The translations under genes were made by a program, and so were the position numbers. The notes below the pieces were generated by a model. The model saw only the letters and a program-made list of their open reading frames with translations, was not told the DNA's origin and searched no databases. Below, one piece after another: positions 20,700 to 31,464 of a DNA stretch of 64,000 nt (the first letter of the stretch is position 1; the number at the start of each line of letters is the position of its first letter). Origin of the DNA: Pteria penguin (lineage: Eukaryota > Mollusca > Bivalvia > Pterioida > Pteriidae); assembly GCA_035048485.1 (NCBI GenBank), contig CM068590.1, forward strand, positions 17,343,274-17,407,273, written 5' to 3'.

Positions 20700-22275
20700 A
20701 TTTTATTTATTCACAATTTAAATGTTTCATGGAATAAGACTTAACGTTACAATATAATTCTCCTACATAAGAAAACAACCAAAATTTCACATAACATTAA
20801 GCAGTCTTCTGAAGGTTGGTGTTGGAATTATGAATGGTCCCATGTGGTTTATTGAATATACTACGATAGGGTTCCATACATTCATATTCCGACTAGCCTC
20901 CTGTATAAGATATATTTCGTCAGAAAAAATAAATTAGAGCCTATCTGTTCCTGACACAACATGGCACTACTGAGTAAAACCCCTCAGAATCTTGTTGTCC
21001 TCCTACAAACACTGCGAAACTGAAAATCTGTTACAACACTGAAGTCCAGTTTGACAAACTCTGATTGCCCAGATATTCTTGGGCTCCTTCTTATAGCTAA
21101 CCATACGAAGTACAATTCAAATTTTGAAACGAAGGATACAGTCTTGCTTGAGACAGGAGTCTTCTTCTCTAATGAATTATGCACAAACTATTATGTAAAT
21201 TAAAAATTCTAATATTACATTTGAAATGTATGCTATTAATTAAGAATATGAATAGTAAATGCTATCCGGTTTAGCAATAAACCAGGTGTCATAACATAAA
21301 ATGTACCGATACATGTGTGAGAATGCTTACTGAAGTGATTTATCCTTACCTGGAGTATTGTGTATGATACACGTGCATCAGGAGAATGAACTGATATGTT
21401 AATGAATTAGAACCATAACAACATGACTAACCTTGCAATATGCGCCGTAGTAAACTCTTGTTTTGGTTACTCCTCCGCAATGTGCATGAACTTCCGGAAT
21501 ATTTCGTGGTTATATACCGTGGAAAAGTATATATACGTAAATATTGCTATATCTATGGAAACAAATGAAACATGCACTATAATTTCCGTTTATTGTTATC
21601 AGTAGCTGTGCCAAAAACAGATATGAACAGTCCAATGTTGTATATTATACTGAAGGGTACTGAATGCTATCTTTGTCACGATGTTTCTGATGGACTGCTG
21701 GCGCACTGGTTACTCACAATTTTATATTTCTATAAATAAATCCAATGCAATGCTATAACACATAATTGAAAAGAAATTAGGTGAGACTTAATGTAATGTT
21801 AATTCCGTTGCCCCATTTAACATGCAGGTAATAAATTATACTCCCACTACATATGATCAAATCAAACAGCCGCCTTAAATGCAATAAGTTTATTGCGTAA
21901 TGCAGACAACAGGAAACCAGGGGAGAAATCGGAAACTTCGGAAAAGTCCTGGGTTTCCGTTTTCTAGAAACTTATGTGCATGTTTTACACAACACAAGAG
22001 TTATCACTTCTTCACCAGTCTTTCAACGAGAGACATACCAAACTCCAGAAATCCATCAGTTCATAACTTGATTTTATTAACCTTAATTATTCTCTGGTCT
22101 TGAAGTATATGTTTCCTATTGATGCAGCAAATTTTCAGTCTCACACTCTAAGGCATTCAACATACAGCTTTTCTATTGAATTTGTATGATTTTTAAATAG
22201 GATCTCATAGCATTCAGGTATCAAGTCACCAGTTATAGTATTAAAGATTATTTCACCATTCTCAGTTTCACTGTC
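20700..22275. other. non-coding stretch
   Basis: No gene or repeat supported. Scattered open frames of 60-67 codons (for example at 20984, 21423 and 21900) lack any family signature. Confidence 0.45.
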
Positions 22276-22279
22276 TCCT

Positions 22280-22460
22280 CTGAAAGTACACAAGGAAGAA
22301 ATACCGAAAGGTTAACCATATCTTAAAGTCCATGGAATAACAGGATAATATCGTGTAGTGTCAGATTCAGACAAATGCGAAGCCCAATTTAATTTCAGGT
22401 GAGACCAGATGCCCGGAAAAGGCCATGAAACACGTGAAAGTCAATGAAACACATTCAAGT
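22280..22460 (-). mobile_element. Penelope-like 3' tail, degenerate
   Basis: This shares 'aagaaataccgaaaggttaaccatatct', 'atatcgtgtagtgtcagattcagacaaatgcgaa' and 'aggtgagaccagatgcccgg' with tails at 37180, 40380, 54600 and 56800. It is a non-coding, very short copy. Confidence 0.6.
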
Positions 22461-22539
22461 TCCATACCCAGTATCCTTCAATCGTGAAGCGGAGAACCCT
22501 TAAACAATAAATCAAGCCAGGTCTAGTGAACGGAAATAA

Positions 22540-24340
22540 ATATGTGTGGTATTTTGCGGTTAAAATCATAAACATTTTCGTGTAAAAATAAATGTAAATT
22601 AAAGATCAGTTGTTTATTCGGCATTCCCTAATACTAGTTGACACATGTTTGATGAAAGTTATCAGATAAGGTTCTTAGACACGAAATGCGTTTTAAATGT
22701 ATAGAGTCAAAGAGAGGTGGATGACAAGCGGAAACCTTAAACCGTGTTGTGTTCACGCAATATCACATCGTCTTGCTATCGAGTTACTCATCTACGTTTG
22801 TTCACGTTTTATAACAATTCAAATCATATACATGTAGTTATTGTTTAAGATTCTCAGTTATATGTAAAAACGTTAATCCTAGATACATAGCTTTGACTGA
22901 AAATATTAATATACCTTATCATGAGTACTTTCGTGATTTAGAGGGAGTGATATATTAGACATTCTAACATGACTTAAGAATTTTCCCCTAAATGTCCCAT
23001 AGAGTTTCACCGTGCTTTATTCTTCGATATATTCACGGTCAGAATCACTACGCCTACTAAGCAGTGATGAGTTTAAAAGCCCCGCCTCCACCCATTGGTG
23101 TTATTAATTTTGACAATGTGAATAAAATCAATTACCAGAAAACCGATTTAGGTCATGCTATTTAGGTTTTCTGAAAATCAAATTATTGATTTTTACGTAA
23201 CATCACTACATAAAACAGTCGTCTGCATACACATTAAGTACATGCACAATAGATAAACCGTATATGACCTAAATTTATTGTAGTTGAAATAAAATATTAA
23301 TATTAAAATACTTATTTTCATACTTGTTTCTGCAGTTTATGTCAGAATAGAAATAATGACGTCCTAGTCGTTATCTAATGTCCAGTAACCAGTAATTCTT
23401 AAACACTGTACAGGAAGTAGAAATCTAAGATTTATAACATTAATGTCGCATGTCCTTTCAAAGAAAATGAAAGTAAATAAACATGTTACAGATCAAATGA
23501 ATATTTTATCATTATATATTTCAAGTAGTTTTGAAATCATAATAGATTAACATATTTGTTCCTTAAAAATCATTTATATATAAGGACCTATTTGATTCTT
23601 ACCCGCAAATATAGCAATACGTTTCTGTGTCGAAACTGTAGGCATTTTAATTTTGAATTAAATTTCTAGAATGTCATTTCTTCAAATAATTAATTCAGTG
23701 GTTTTTAATTCAAATATTCATATGACTTCCAATTTAGAGACGTATTTAGATAAAGGGATATAAAAGATATAAAATTATTAAACAAAGAATTTATCTTGAT
23801 AACCTCAAAGAACACATCTGATTTATCTCGATATTAAATGAAAACACTTCAATAAAATCAGACGATACTATATTTATTTTTCTTATTTCATATTTTAATG
23901 CTTCAAAAATTGAAGTACATCAATTAAAATAGCAATTGTGAGGTCTTGATGCCCTCCTTGCAAGGGGATTTGTATACATGTACAAATGACTATTCATTTA
24001 TAGTGGAATCAGCTTTATACCTATACAAAAACTATTAAGGAATGACCATGATAAAATATATGTAGGCATATGTATCCGTAAATGTAATGAAAAAGATGTA
24101 CATTTTGTATTGGTGTCAATGACCCAACTGATTATAAAGATGTGTTGGAGAACGTCTTTTCCCTGAAATGAAAGGTAAACATGAAAATATAATAATAGTA
24201 TATGCTTTAGTAGTATCCATTCATTTCTATGTAAAACCTAGCTTCGAAAGATGTGTGGTTTTTGCAGTGCCTCCATACCCATGTCCTCCGACTCTGAGTT
24301 TTATGTACAACAATATTTTAAAGAGTTGCTCCTTAGCCTA
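22540..24340. other. non-coding stretch
   Basis: About 1.8 kb of AT-rich sequence with no long frames or recognised repeats. Confidence 0.45.
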
Positions 24341-24345
24341 ATTGA

Positions 24346-24600
24346 AATCGGTGTGGCTCAATGGATGAAGTGCTCGGCTCGTGACCGAAATGTCCCGCGT
24401 TCGACTTCAGCACGTGTCCTGTCTTCCAGATGAGACAATCAAAATGGAGGCCCCGTATCACGGTAGACATGGCACGTAAAAGATTTCTCACTGACCCTAG
24501 AGAGTCTGCTGCAAACAGATAAATGGCTATGCAATATATCAGGCAGATGCCTTCACTATATACGTGAAATAAAGTGGAATAAAACAATAACCAGTCAATC
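24346..24600 (+). mobile_element. tRNA-headed SINE, family A, plus strand, diverged
   Basis: It begins 'tcggtgtggctcaatggatgaagtgctcggctcgtgac' with a degenerate B box 'gcgttcgacttc'. It then follows the family A body to 'caggcagatgcc.tcactatata.gtgaaataaagtgg'. It is more diverged than the copy at 17875, indicating an older insertion. Confidence 0.75.
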
Positions 24601-24635
24601 CAAATTTTATTGTCGTCGATTCCTTGCTCCTGTTT

Positions 24636-24661
24636 GGGGGGGGGGGGGGGGGGGGGGGGGG
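24636..24661 (+). repeat. poly-G run of 26
   Basis: Uninterrupted G homopolymer following the SINE. Its length is likely unreliable. Confidence 0.9.
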
Positions 24662-24724
24662 TTGATGTTAATTCGCATTTTCATTAAAATCAATCATTTT
24701 CACCAGTCATAAGATTCTACAGCG

Positions 24725-24915
24725 TAAACAAAGAAAGTAAATTTACTGACTCAGTCGTATGAGAGACGTCACCATGGAAAAATACAGCATACCGTGTGAA
24801 AAACACATAAGAACATCACAAAATATTCGATTATAGTGCAGTTACGATAACGACTTAGGACGCTCATTTTATATGACAATTGTCAATCAATTGGTGTGGT
24901 TAACCGCTTAACCGA
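24725..24915 (-). mobile_element. Penelope-like clade I 3' tail fragment
   Basis: This matches 18370-18560: 'tgactcagtcgtatgagagacgtcaccatgga', 'aaaatattcgattatagtgcagttacgata' and 'ggtgtggttaaccg'. It ends where the longer tails read 'cccaccttcccactca'. A tail-only fragment. Confidence 0.7.
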
Positions 24916-24919
24916 ATGA

Positions 24920-26540
24920 ATTCATATAAGTAGAATAATATAAGGTAGCAATCATTAATCTATTCAGAATGTTTTGGTTACGCCCTCTCAAAGATGGTTC
25001 ATATTTTTGAGGACGTTATATTTCTCGGACAAAACTCAGGTGCATTTCCAATCATTTATCAAATGAGGATTACTGCTTCTCAACCTCCAACCGTCCAACA
25101 ACTATGTAGAAATTATGTATGTAACTATATAATCCATGCTATATGGAAATAGCCAGATAAAGGTAACGAAATGCTAGGCTTACGGAGATAGGCATGGTAA
25201 GGACATGAACCGCTTAGCTTACAGTGAAGAGATCCCCAAGTTTGTATCACTATGTTGACAAGCTTCGTAACCTCTTGCTTCTTTATCATGACAAGACACA
25301 GAAAGGGTTGCAACCCTCACAATTCAAGCAAACTAAACACAGAGTTACGAATTACGGCATGCAACGTTCGTGCCTAACCATCACAAAGGTACCTTTACTA
25401 TAGTAATGTATCATTTTTCTGAATCCGCGTATGACAGGGGTAGGGTTACGTGTGTGCAAATAGATTCCTGCAACCGCAGATTTAATCGACCTACCCTAAG
25501 CAGTGACAGAAATGTTTTACATGCCACGTCTATCGTAACATGAGAGTTTTGCAGTTTTTCCAAAAGAGAGGATACAGATGAGCCGCAAGTGAGATTGCAA
25601 GTAAGATTCAGGACTCAAGCACCTGATTGATTAAACTTTGCCAATACCATGCAATTTTTGATTAAATGCCAATGCACTCATGAATGCAGTGGGTATTTTA
25701 TGTACATCACTCTTTAAATTCAGATAAGTATCGAGGTTCCTTATGCAAACGGTAAGGATAAATGAAACAACCAAACGAAAGGAAGACCGATAGAGAAATA
25801 AAAATAAGACTGACAGAATGTCCGACTGAAAGATATAATGACAGGCACGGCTTCAAAAATTTGGCGAAGAGGAGGGACACACCAATAAGTCTATCCACGT
25901 TTTTGTGTGTAAAATTACTTTATTTTACATGAGAAAATAACAAGGAAAGTAATTTTCACCGAATCTCAGGGTGGGTAACGACCCCTGGTCCACCCCTCTG
26001 TATTCGTGCATACCATCTCCGGTGGAATCCTTTTGTTGATTTGATCTCGAACCATGTGCTTTTGACTACCCGAATTGCAATCATTATTTAAAAAGTACAA
26101 GTAATAACCACTGAGATCAATCCAAAACCTAGCACTCAACTACTTCACGATATCAAATTGATGAGAAGCTAATAAAGGGATTACCAACTTCATATAATGA
26201 TCAGGCGCGGATCCAGAAATTTAGACAAGAGGGGGCCACCCAAACGAATTTTTAGAGAGGGGTCCATCCATGTTTTGTGTGTGAAATTACTTAATATACA
26301 TAGAAAAATAACAAGAAAAGTATTTTTCGACGAATATCAGAGGTGGTCCAGACCCCCTACTTATGACAAATTAAAAGGGGTTTATTACTTTCGAAAATTA
26401 TTTATTTTAACATGTTTGAGACTGTGATAAACATACATTCTTTATGAAGAACAACTCTTGACAAATACAGATGTATCATGATCGGGTAGTCGGGAAAATC
26501 GTTTTCTGGGGAATAATAGATGAAGAAAAAAATCACTATT
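24920..26540. other. mostly non-coding, with degenerate SINE remains
   Basis: A weak family A SINE remnant can be read at about 25465-25640, and a possible family B remnant near 25150-25310. A pair of similar segments ('gaattttta...ggg.ccat', 'aaaataacaag.aaagtatttttc') lies near 25860-25990 and 26200-26350. No gene is supported. Confidence 0.35.
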
Positions 26541-26542
26541 TA

Positions 26543-26837
26543 ATGATTGATTGATTAATTGATTGATTGATTGATTATTGTTTTACGTCACTCCATTATT
26601 ATTTCACGTATATGGCGACGTATAAAATGTATGCAATGTATACAAATGTAGACCTTTGCAACGGACCCACCCCAAGCAGTGAGGGATCTTTTACGTGCCA
26701 CGCCTACCGTAAAACGGGAACTGGGTTTTTACTGTCTCATCCGAAAGACAGAACACCGGTGTGCCCAGGGCTGGAGTCAAACCCGAGACCTTTCGTTCAA
26801 GAGCCGAGCACCTTATCCAATAGACCACACCGGCTTC
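26543..26837 (-). mobile_element. tRNA-headed SINE, family A, with (CAAT)n tail
   Basis: The plus strand starts with (attg)n at 26543-26575 and ends 'gagccgagcaccttatccaatagaccacaccggc'. This is the reverse complement of a tRNA-like head. The body matches the 17875 copy apart from a short change near 26620. Confidence 0.8.
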
Positions 26838-26869
26838 ACTATTAAAGGAACATTACAGTATGTCACACA

Positions 26870-27025
26870 ATAACGATATGTAAAATACGAAAGTAACTGG
26901 TGTTACATGACTATGACACTAACAACAGAAGATATTCACGGACCCCTGAGTAGAGACCAGGTGCCCGGGAGGAGTGAGTGTCTCCTGTTTGGCTCACCAC
27001 ACCCGCCGTGAATGGCCTTATAGAC
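26870..27025 (-). mobile_element. Penelope-like 3' tail with conserved hairpin motif
   Basis: In sense orientation it reads GGCGGGTGTGG...CAGGAG-N7-CTCCTCCCGGGCACCTGGTCTC, followed by a region also present at 35960-36045 ('agtgccatagtcatgtgac', 'tcgtattttaca'). No coding sequence is attached. Confidence 0.65.
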
Positions 27026-27309
27026 GAAACAGATAATTCAGCACTCTATATTTACATGAATGTGATCAAACACTGTGTAAAATATGTCACTGCCATATAA
27101 CACCAGGAAAATGGTTAAGGAAAAATATAAACAAATAACAAAGTTTGTTTATTTTTAAAGAGGATATTGGAAGTTCAGGTCTTCCTTCAAATCTTAATTT
27201 TTTAAAACACATATCCTATATAGTAGTAGAAATTTTCATTTCGATTTACTTTAGCAATATTGTAATTTCAGTATTTAAAAATTACTTGAGATATTAGTAA
27301 TAAATAATT

Positions 27310-27480
27310 GAATGCAGCACAATCGAATATTTTTGTAATGTTTCGCAGTGTATATTATATTATTATCATGTTTTGTGTGCATGTCTTTGGTGATTTTTGT
27401 CATACAGGTTTTGTCTTCAGTTTTCTCAATGTATAGTAGCCACCATGTCCCAGTAATCTAACCCGGTACTATTTAATGTC
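27310..27480 (+). mobile_element. Penelope-like clade I tail fragment
   Basis: The words 'gcagcacaatcgaatatttttgtaatgtttc' and 'catgttttgtgtgcatgtc.ttggtgattttt' are the inverse of sequence near 44235-44340. The related copies 9 kb and 18 kb share the 'aatatttttgtaatg' block. Confidence 0.55.
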
Positions 27481-27509
27481 ATATCATATCTTACTATGTC
27501 ATCAGGTCA

Positions 27510-28760
27510 GTTAAATGTAAAGATGATGGGTAAATCCCAATCACAAGTCCAAAAATCATGAAACCATAGGGCATACAAAATCAGTGAAAATTAAAAACAA
27601 ATGGAAAATAACAAAATATGTTTACTTGAAGAGCATATGTGAACCCCTGTGATGGAGTGAGATCAGGTGCCCGGGGAGAATGAGCATCTCCTACTTGCTA
27701 GCAACACCCGTCACATATACCCAGTAGAAAGAGTCAAATCGTGTAAATTCCATATGTATATATATATGGAGAAGTCAAAGTAGGTAACCTTCTAGTATAG
27801 AAGGTGTCAAATCTGTGTACAATGATCGGAATCGGTCTCAGTCCAGAATATCATTTAAAAGTCTGGATAACGAGATATCATATGGAGTAATAAGAGTCTC
27901 GTAACGACCGTAGAACTTCCTCAGTGACGATGCTAGTCTAGCACATATATAACCCTGGTTGAGCAGCTTAACTGAAAGTCGCCTAGCCCTCAGAACAAAG
28001 TCATTGTAATTTGAACATGCTCTGGAATAACATATTAACTGAGATATGAATACGCCGTATGCGGGCGATGATGGAATGTTGCTAGTTATGAAAGGAAAGT
28101 TTGTGATAGCGAAATTGAAATCGTCACGTTTGTCATAGAGTGAGGTGTTCAATTGACCATTAATGTCGAAAGACAACATAATATCTAAATACGAAGTAGA
28201 ATTACTATTTTCTGTGGTTTCTTTGACCGCCAGTTCACTTGGATAGATGATGCTAAGGTAATCCCTGAATGAAGGATTATTAATTGAAAGCAAGTCATCT
28301 ATATATCTGTAAGTAAAATTGAAGCCAAGAGCCAATTGTTTTTTTCCTTGCGAAAGCAAAGACTGAATGAACTCAGCTTCGTATGAGTAAAGGAATATGT
28401 CAGCCAGAAGCGGAGCACAGTTAGTGCACATTGGAATGCCGACAATTTGTTAAAAAACCTTACCTCCAAACACCAGAAAAATGTTATCGATAAGAAAGTT
28501 CAACATCTGGATGACAGCTGTTTCAGTGTATTTATTTTTGGAATCAGAATTTTCCCTAACAAAGTAAGTTTTATCGTGGCCTATTACTATATATTTGAAT
28601 TTGCGGCTTCCGTTTTTACTAGTAAATGCATTTTGAATAATTTCCGCTAATCTGTCTTTTAATTTCTGATGAGGGATCGTTGTGTAAAGAGTCGAAAAGT
28701 CAAAAGACTTGATGGAGTGAATTTTAGTAAAACTATTTTGATTTTAGATGTTCTCACAAC
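27510..28760 (-). mobile_element. Penelope-like element, clade II (RT relic plus 3' tail)
   Basis: A minus-strand frame from about 28740 to 27838 encodes FDFSTLYTTIPH (catalytic Asp region), a FLIDNIFLVFGG segment and then a TAA at about 28450. It continues with IPMCTNCAPLLADIFLYSYE (Gly to Cys change in a conserved motif), YRYIDDLLSINNP (catalytic YxDD), SYLDIMLSF, YDKRDDFNF, SSPAYGVFISQL and KFYGRYETLI, up to a stop at 27838. The non-coding tail to 27510 contains the CCCCGGGCACCTGATCTCAC motif (27655-27680). It is inactive because of the internal stop and 5' loss. Confidence 0.8.
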
Positions 28761-29039
28761 TCTTTTGAATTTTTAAGGATCCACATTTGATTAATTCCAC
28801 TTCTGGAATATACTGTTACTTGGTGGTTTTGAAATCAAAACAAAAAATGGACACGCAACTAGATAAATGTACATGTTTCTAAAATATATATGTATACAAA
28901 TCAAATATGGAAGACAGAAAATCGTTTCATTTCACGCCAGGATTATTGATATATGGCTTAGTGCAAGATTCAACTCTGAAAAAAAACAACTTGGAAACTT
29001 TGGTAAACATCAGCAATACATTAAAGCGATACATCTAAC

Positions 29040-29990
29040 AGTGTTGTCATAGAGACAAGATACCAGTGAGACAAAGAAGAGAGAACAGAAGACATTTGAC
29101 AAAGCTGTGTTACACAAATCACCAAGGACATGCACATAAAACATGATAATCGATAACCTTCCCACTCAGCGCAAAAGCAGCACAATCGAGAGACACACAT
29201 TAGAAAAATTATAAATTATCCTCCATATAGAGAACAAGAAGCAACAGGTTTCTCAAGAACAGAGGTTATAAAAATTCTATTACACACAAAAATCGAACAT
29301 GCACCAATCATGTTAATAATTTTAGAACCCGCCAATATGAATTTATCGGAAACTTCGACCCGCCTTACGTTGCACACAAGATCACTTTATAAATTGGGAT
29401 GGGAAATTCCGCTGGATACGTATTGTCACATTGCCAAATTTAGATAAAATATCTGAATAAGATCTATAAAATTCACCAAACGTTTTTCGAAGTTTACGAT
29501 ATTTAAAACCCTGAGTAAGAAGTTTAAATGTCATTTAAGAATTTTTTGTGTGAAAATCCAAAACGCGATTGCAAACTCTAGCGAACCGAACCAATTGGCT
29601 AATATAAATATCATACGATGGGAGTCTGGGGACATCAACATCTAAATAAGGGAAATTTACAATAAGAAATCCAAAGTCGTCACGTTTATCATATATGTTG
29701 GTAATATTGTTAATAATATTAATATTTAAGTTGAAGAACGGTCTTTCCTGGTGGGAAGTATTTGCTTTTTTTAATTGAAGTTCAGATGGATAAATGTCAG
29801 TAATATAGTTTTCAAACTCAGGGTTATCGATATTAGAATATTATCAAGATATCCAGAGGTGTCATTAAACTTATCAATAAGGTCGAAACGTTTGGAGGTT
29901 TGAATAGAGCGCATAAAGTCTCTCTCATAACAGTATAAAAATAAATCTGCTGTAAGGGGAGCGCAGTTAGTGCCCATTGGAATTATAAGT
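29040..29990 (-). mobile_element. Penelope-like clade I-related relic, heavily decayed
   Basis: The minus strand encodes MGTNCAPLTADLFLYCYERDF and SKRFDLIDKFNDTSGYLDNIL, where the catalytic YLDD is altered to YLDN. Further fragments read LTQGFKYRKLRKTF and YRSYSDILSKF. The 3' tail at 29100-29330 matches that near 44225-44500. Several frameshifts separate these parts, so it is older than the copies at 8 and 19 kb. Confidence 0.7.
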
Positions 29991-29994
29991 TATA

Positions 29995-30895
29995 GACCTT
30001 CAAACCCTGAACTTGACACTTCTGTCTCATTTCAATCCGTTCCGTAACTTCAGCTAGAATGATATATTACCATACATTTCACAAATGTAAAAACAAGTCA
30101 TATTTGAGGTAAGAATAAGTGTAATACATTCCAACACTTTGTAAACTGGATGTTGCGATGGGAAACTAAACTCCTTCAAGGGTCATTCCGGTTGAAATAC
30201 TGGCTACTGATATCTTAAAATACTGGCTTTAAAATTTTGTAAATACTATTTAAAATACTGGCTTAGACTATTTATATACTTGAGTTATTCAGAAAGAATG
30301 AAAATGCTGGTTTATATATCTTATGGTTATAAATTTGAATGTTTATCGCTTTATTTCCAGATGGTTGTGGTTTTCCATGTGATACAGGTTCCCCAGCAAT
30401 CAAACATTTGCGACTTTCCTACAGTGTAATGTATATGTGGAGGTAGCTGGTCCCTGAGTCACTCTTATTAATGTAAGTAGTTGAACATTCAAGTACGCCT
30501 GAATAATGAAAATACTTTACATAACTAAGGCACTGAGAAAACATTAACATTAATGACTTGATACTAATGCAGCTGATTGGTATGGAAATTGATTAGTAAA
30601 AATAAATGCCTCTTCTATTGATAAAACTGAATGAATATAACAAACATTTCCATTGCATTATAGTTCAAGGACAATCCTTATTCTATCTTGTTTTCTTTAC
30701 AGCAACGTAAACTAATTTTTCGACATAAAATACATATTCCAATCTTATTCTAAGTTTAGGTATGAAACTGTCATAATTGTTTGATGAAAGGATTCACATT
30801 CATATTTTTAACAGAGACAAATTCATAAATGACACAAATCCGTAACTGTTTCAGTGGTAATGATATATATTAACACTTGAACCAGATCTGATCTA
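29995..30895. other. non-coding stretch downstream of gene 2
   Basis: Contains a small local repetition of 'aaatactggct' around 30195-30275. Otherwise nothing is recognised. Confidence 0.4.
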
Positions 30896-30899
30896 TCCT

Positions 30900-31205
30900 T
30901 CAATGAAAAATCAATTTCATTTTGATTTTATTCAGGATTATATAGAGCCAGCTTTCAAATCTTTCAAATAACCATTCACGACGATCATTTTCAATCAATG
31001 GGTCATCAACTTTTTCGTTAAGGAGGCGAAATAATAAAGTTTCATTTTCTTTCATTTCAGTGATAACTTGTTCCCGTCTGTTTAGTTCTATAGCAAACTG
31101 TGTTTTTAGATCACCTATTCGACGTTGCAGCGGTATAAGATCTGGATATTCATGTACTGCATCCATATACTGTAGTTCATCACATGCCAATTCCTGTACT
31201 ATAGT
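30900..31205 (-). CDS. helical family gene 2, exon B (3' coding exon)
   Basis: Acceptor CTTGTTTGCAG ends at 31206, and the exon opens in phase 0 with TIVQELACDELQYMD. The HEYPDL motif, coiled-coil-like charged helix, DPLIENDRREW and hydrophobic KLIFH end match gene 1, with about 85 percent amino acid identity and identical length (101 codons, TGA stop at 30900-30902). DNA identity is almost complete over the last ~90 coding bases and falls away directly after the stop. The exon joins exon A at 36167 over a 4961 bp intron, most of which is a Mutator-like transposon. Function is unknown. The clean frame and canonical splice sites suggest it is intact. Confidence 0.75.
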   Translation of the reverse strand, partial: TIVQELACDELQYMDAVHEYPDLIPLQRRIGDLKTQFAIELNRREQVITEMKENETLLFRLLNEKVDDPLIENDRREWLFERFESWLYIILNKIKMKLIFH

Positions 31206-31464
31206 CTGCAAACAAGGAAGATTAGGCATTTAGGTTATGAAATCATTAGATTCGTAGTCATTGTTTAACGGAAGGGATTTTTAAATTTTCACCTTTTGCC
31301 CCTTCTTTTAAAGTGAACAATGAAGAAGAAACGAAATGTTAACCATATCTCGGAGTCTAAGGAATGAAAGAACAATATCCTGTATAGTGTCATATTCAGA
31401 TAAGGTAACGGGACGTTTCGTCCACAAAATACTTCGTCCGCTGTCTCCTTCGTTCACGGTTAAG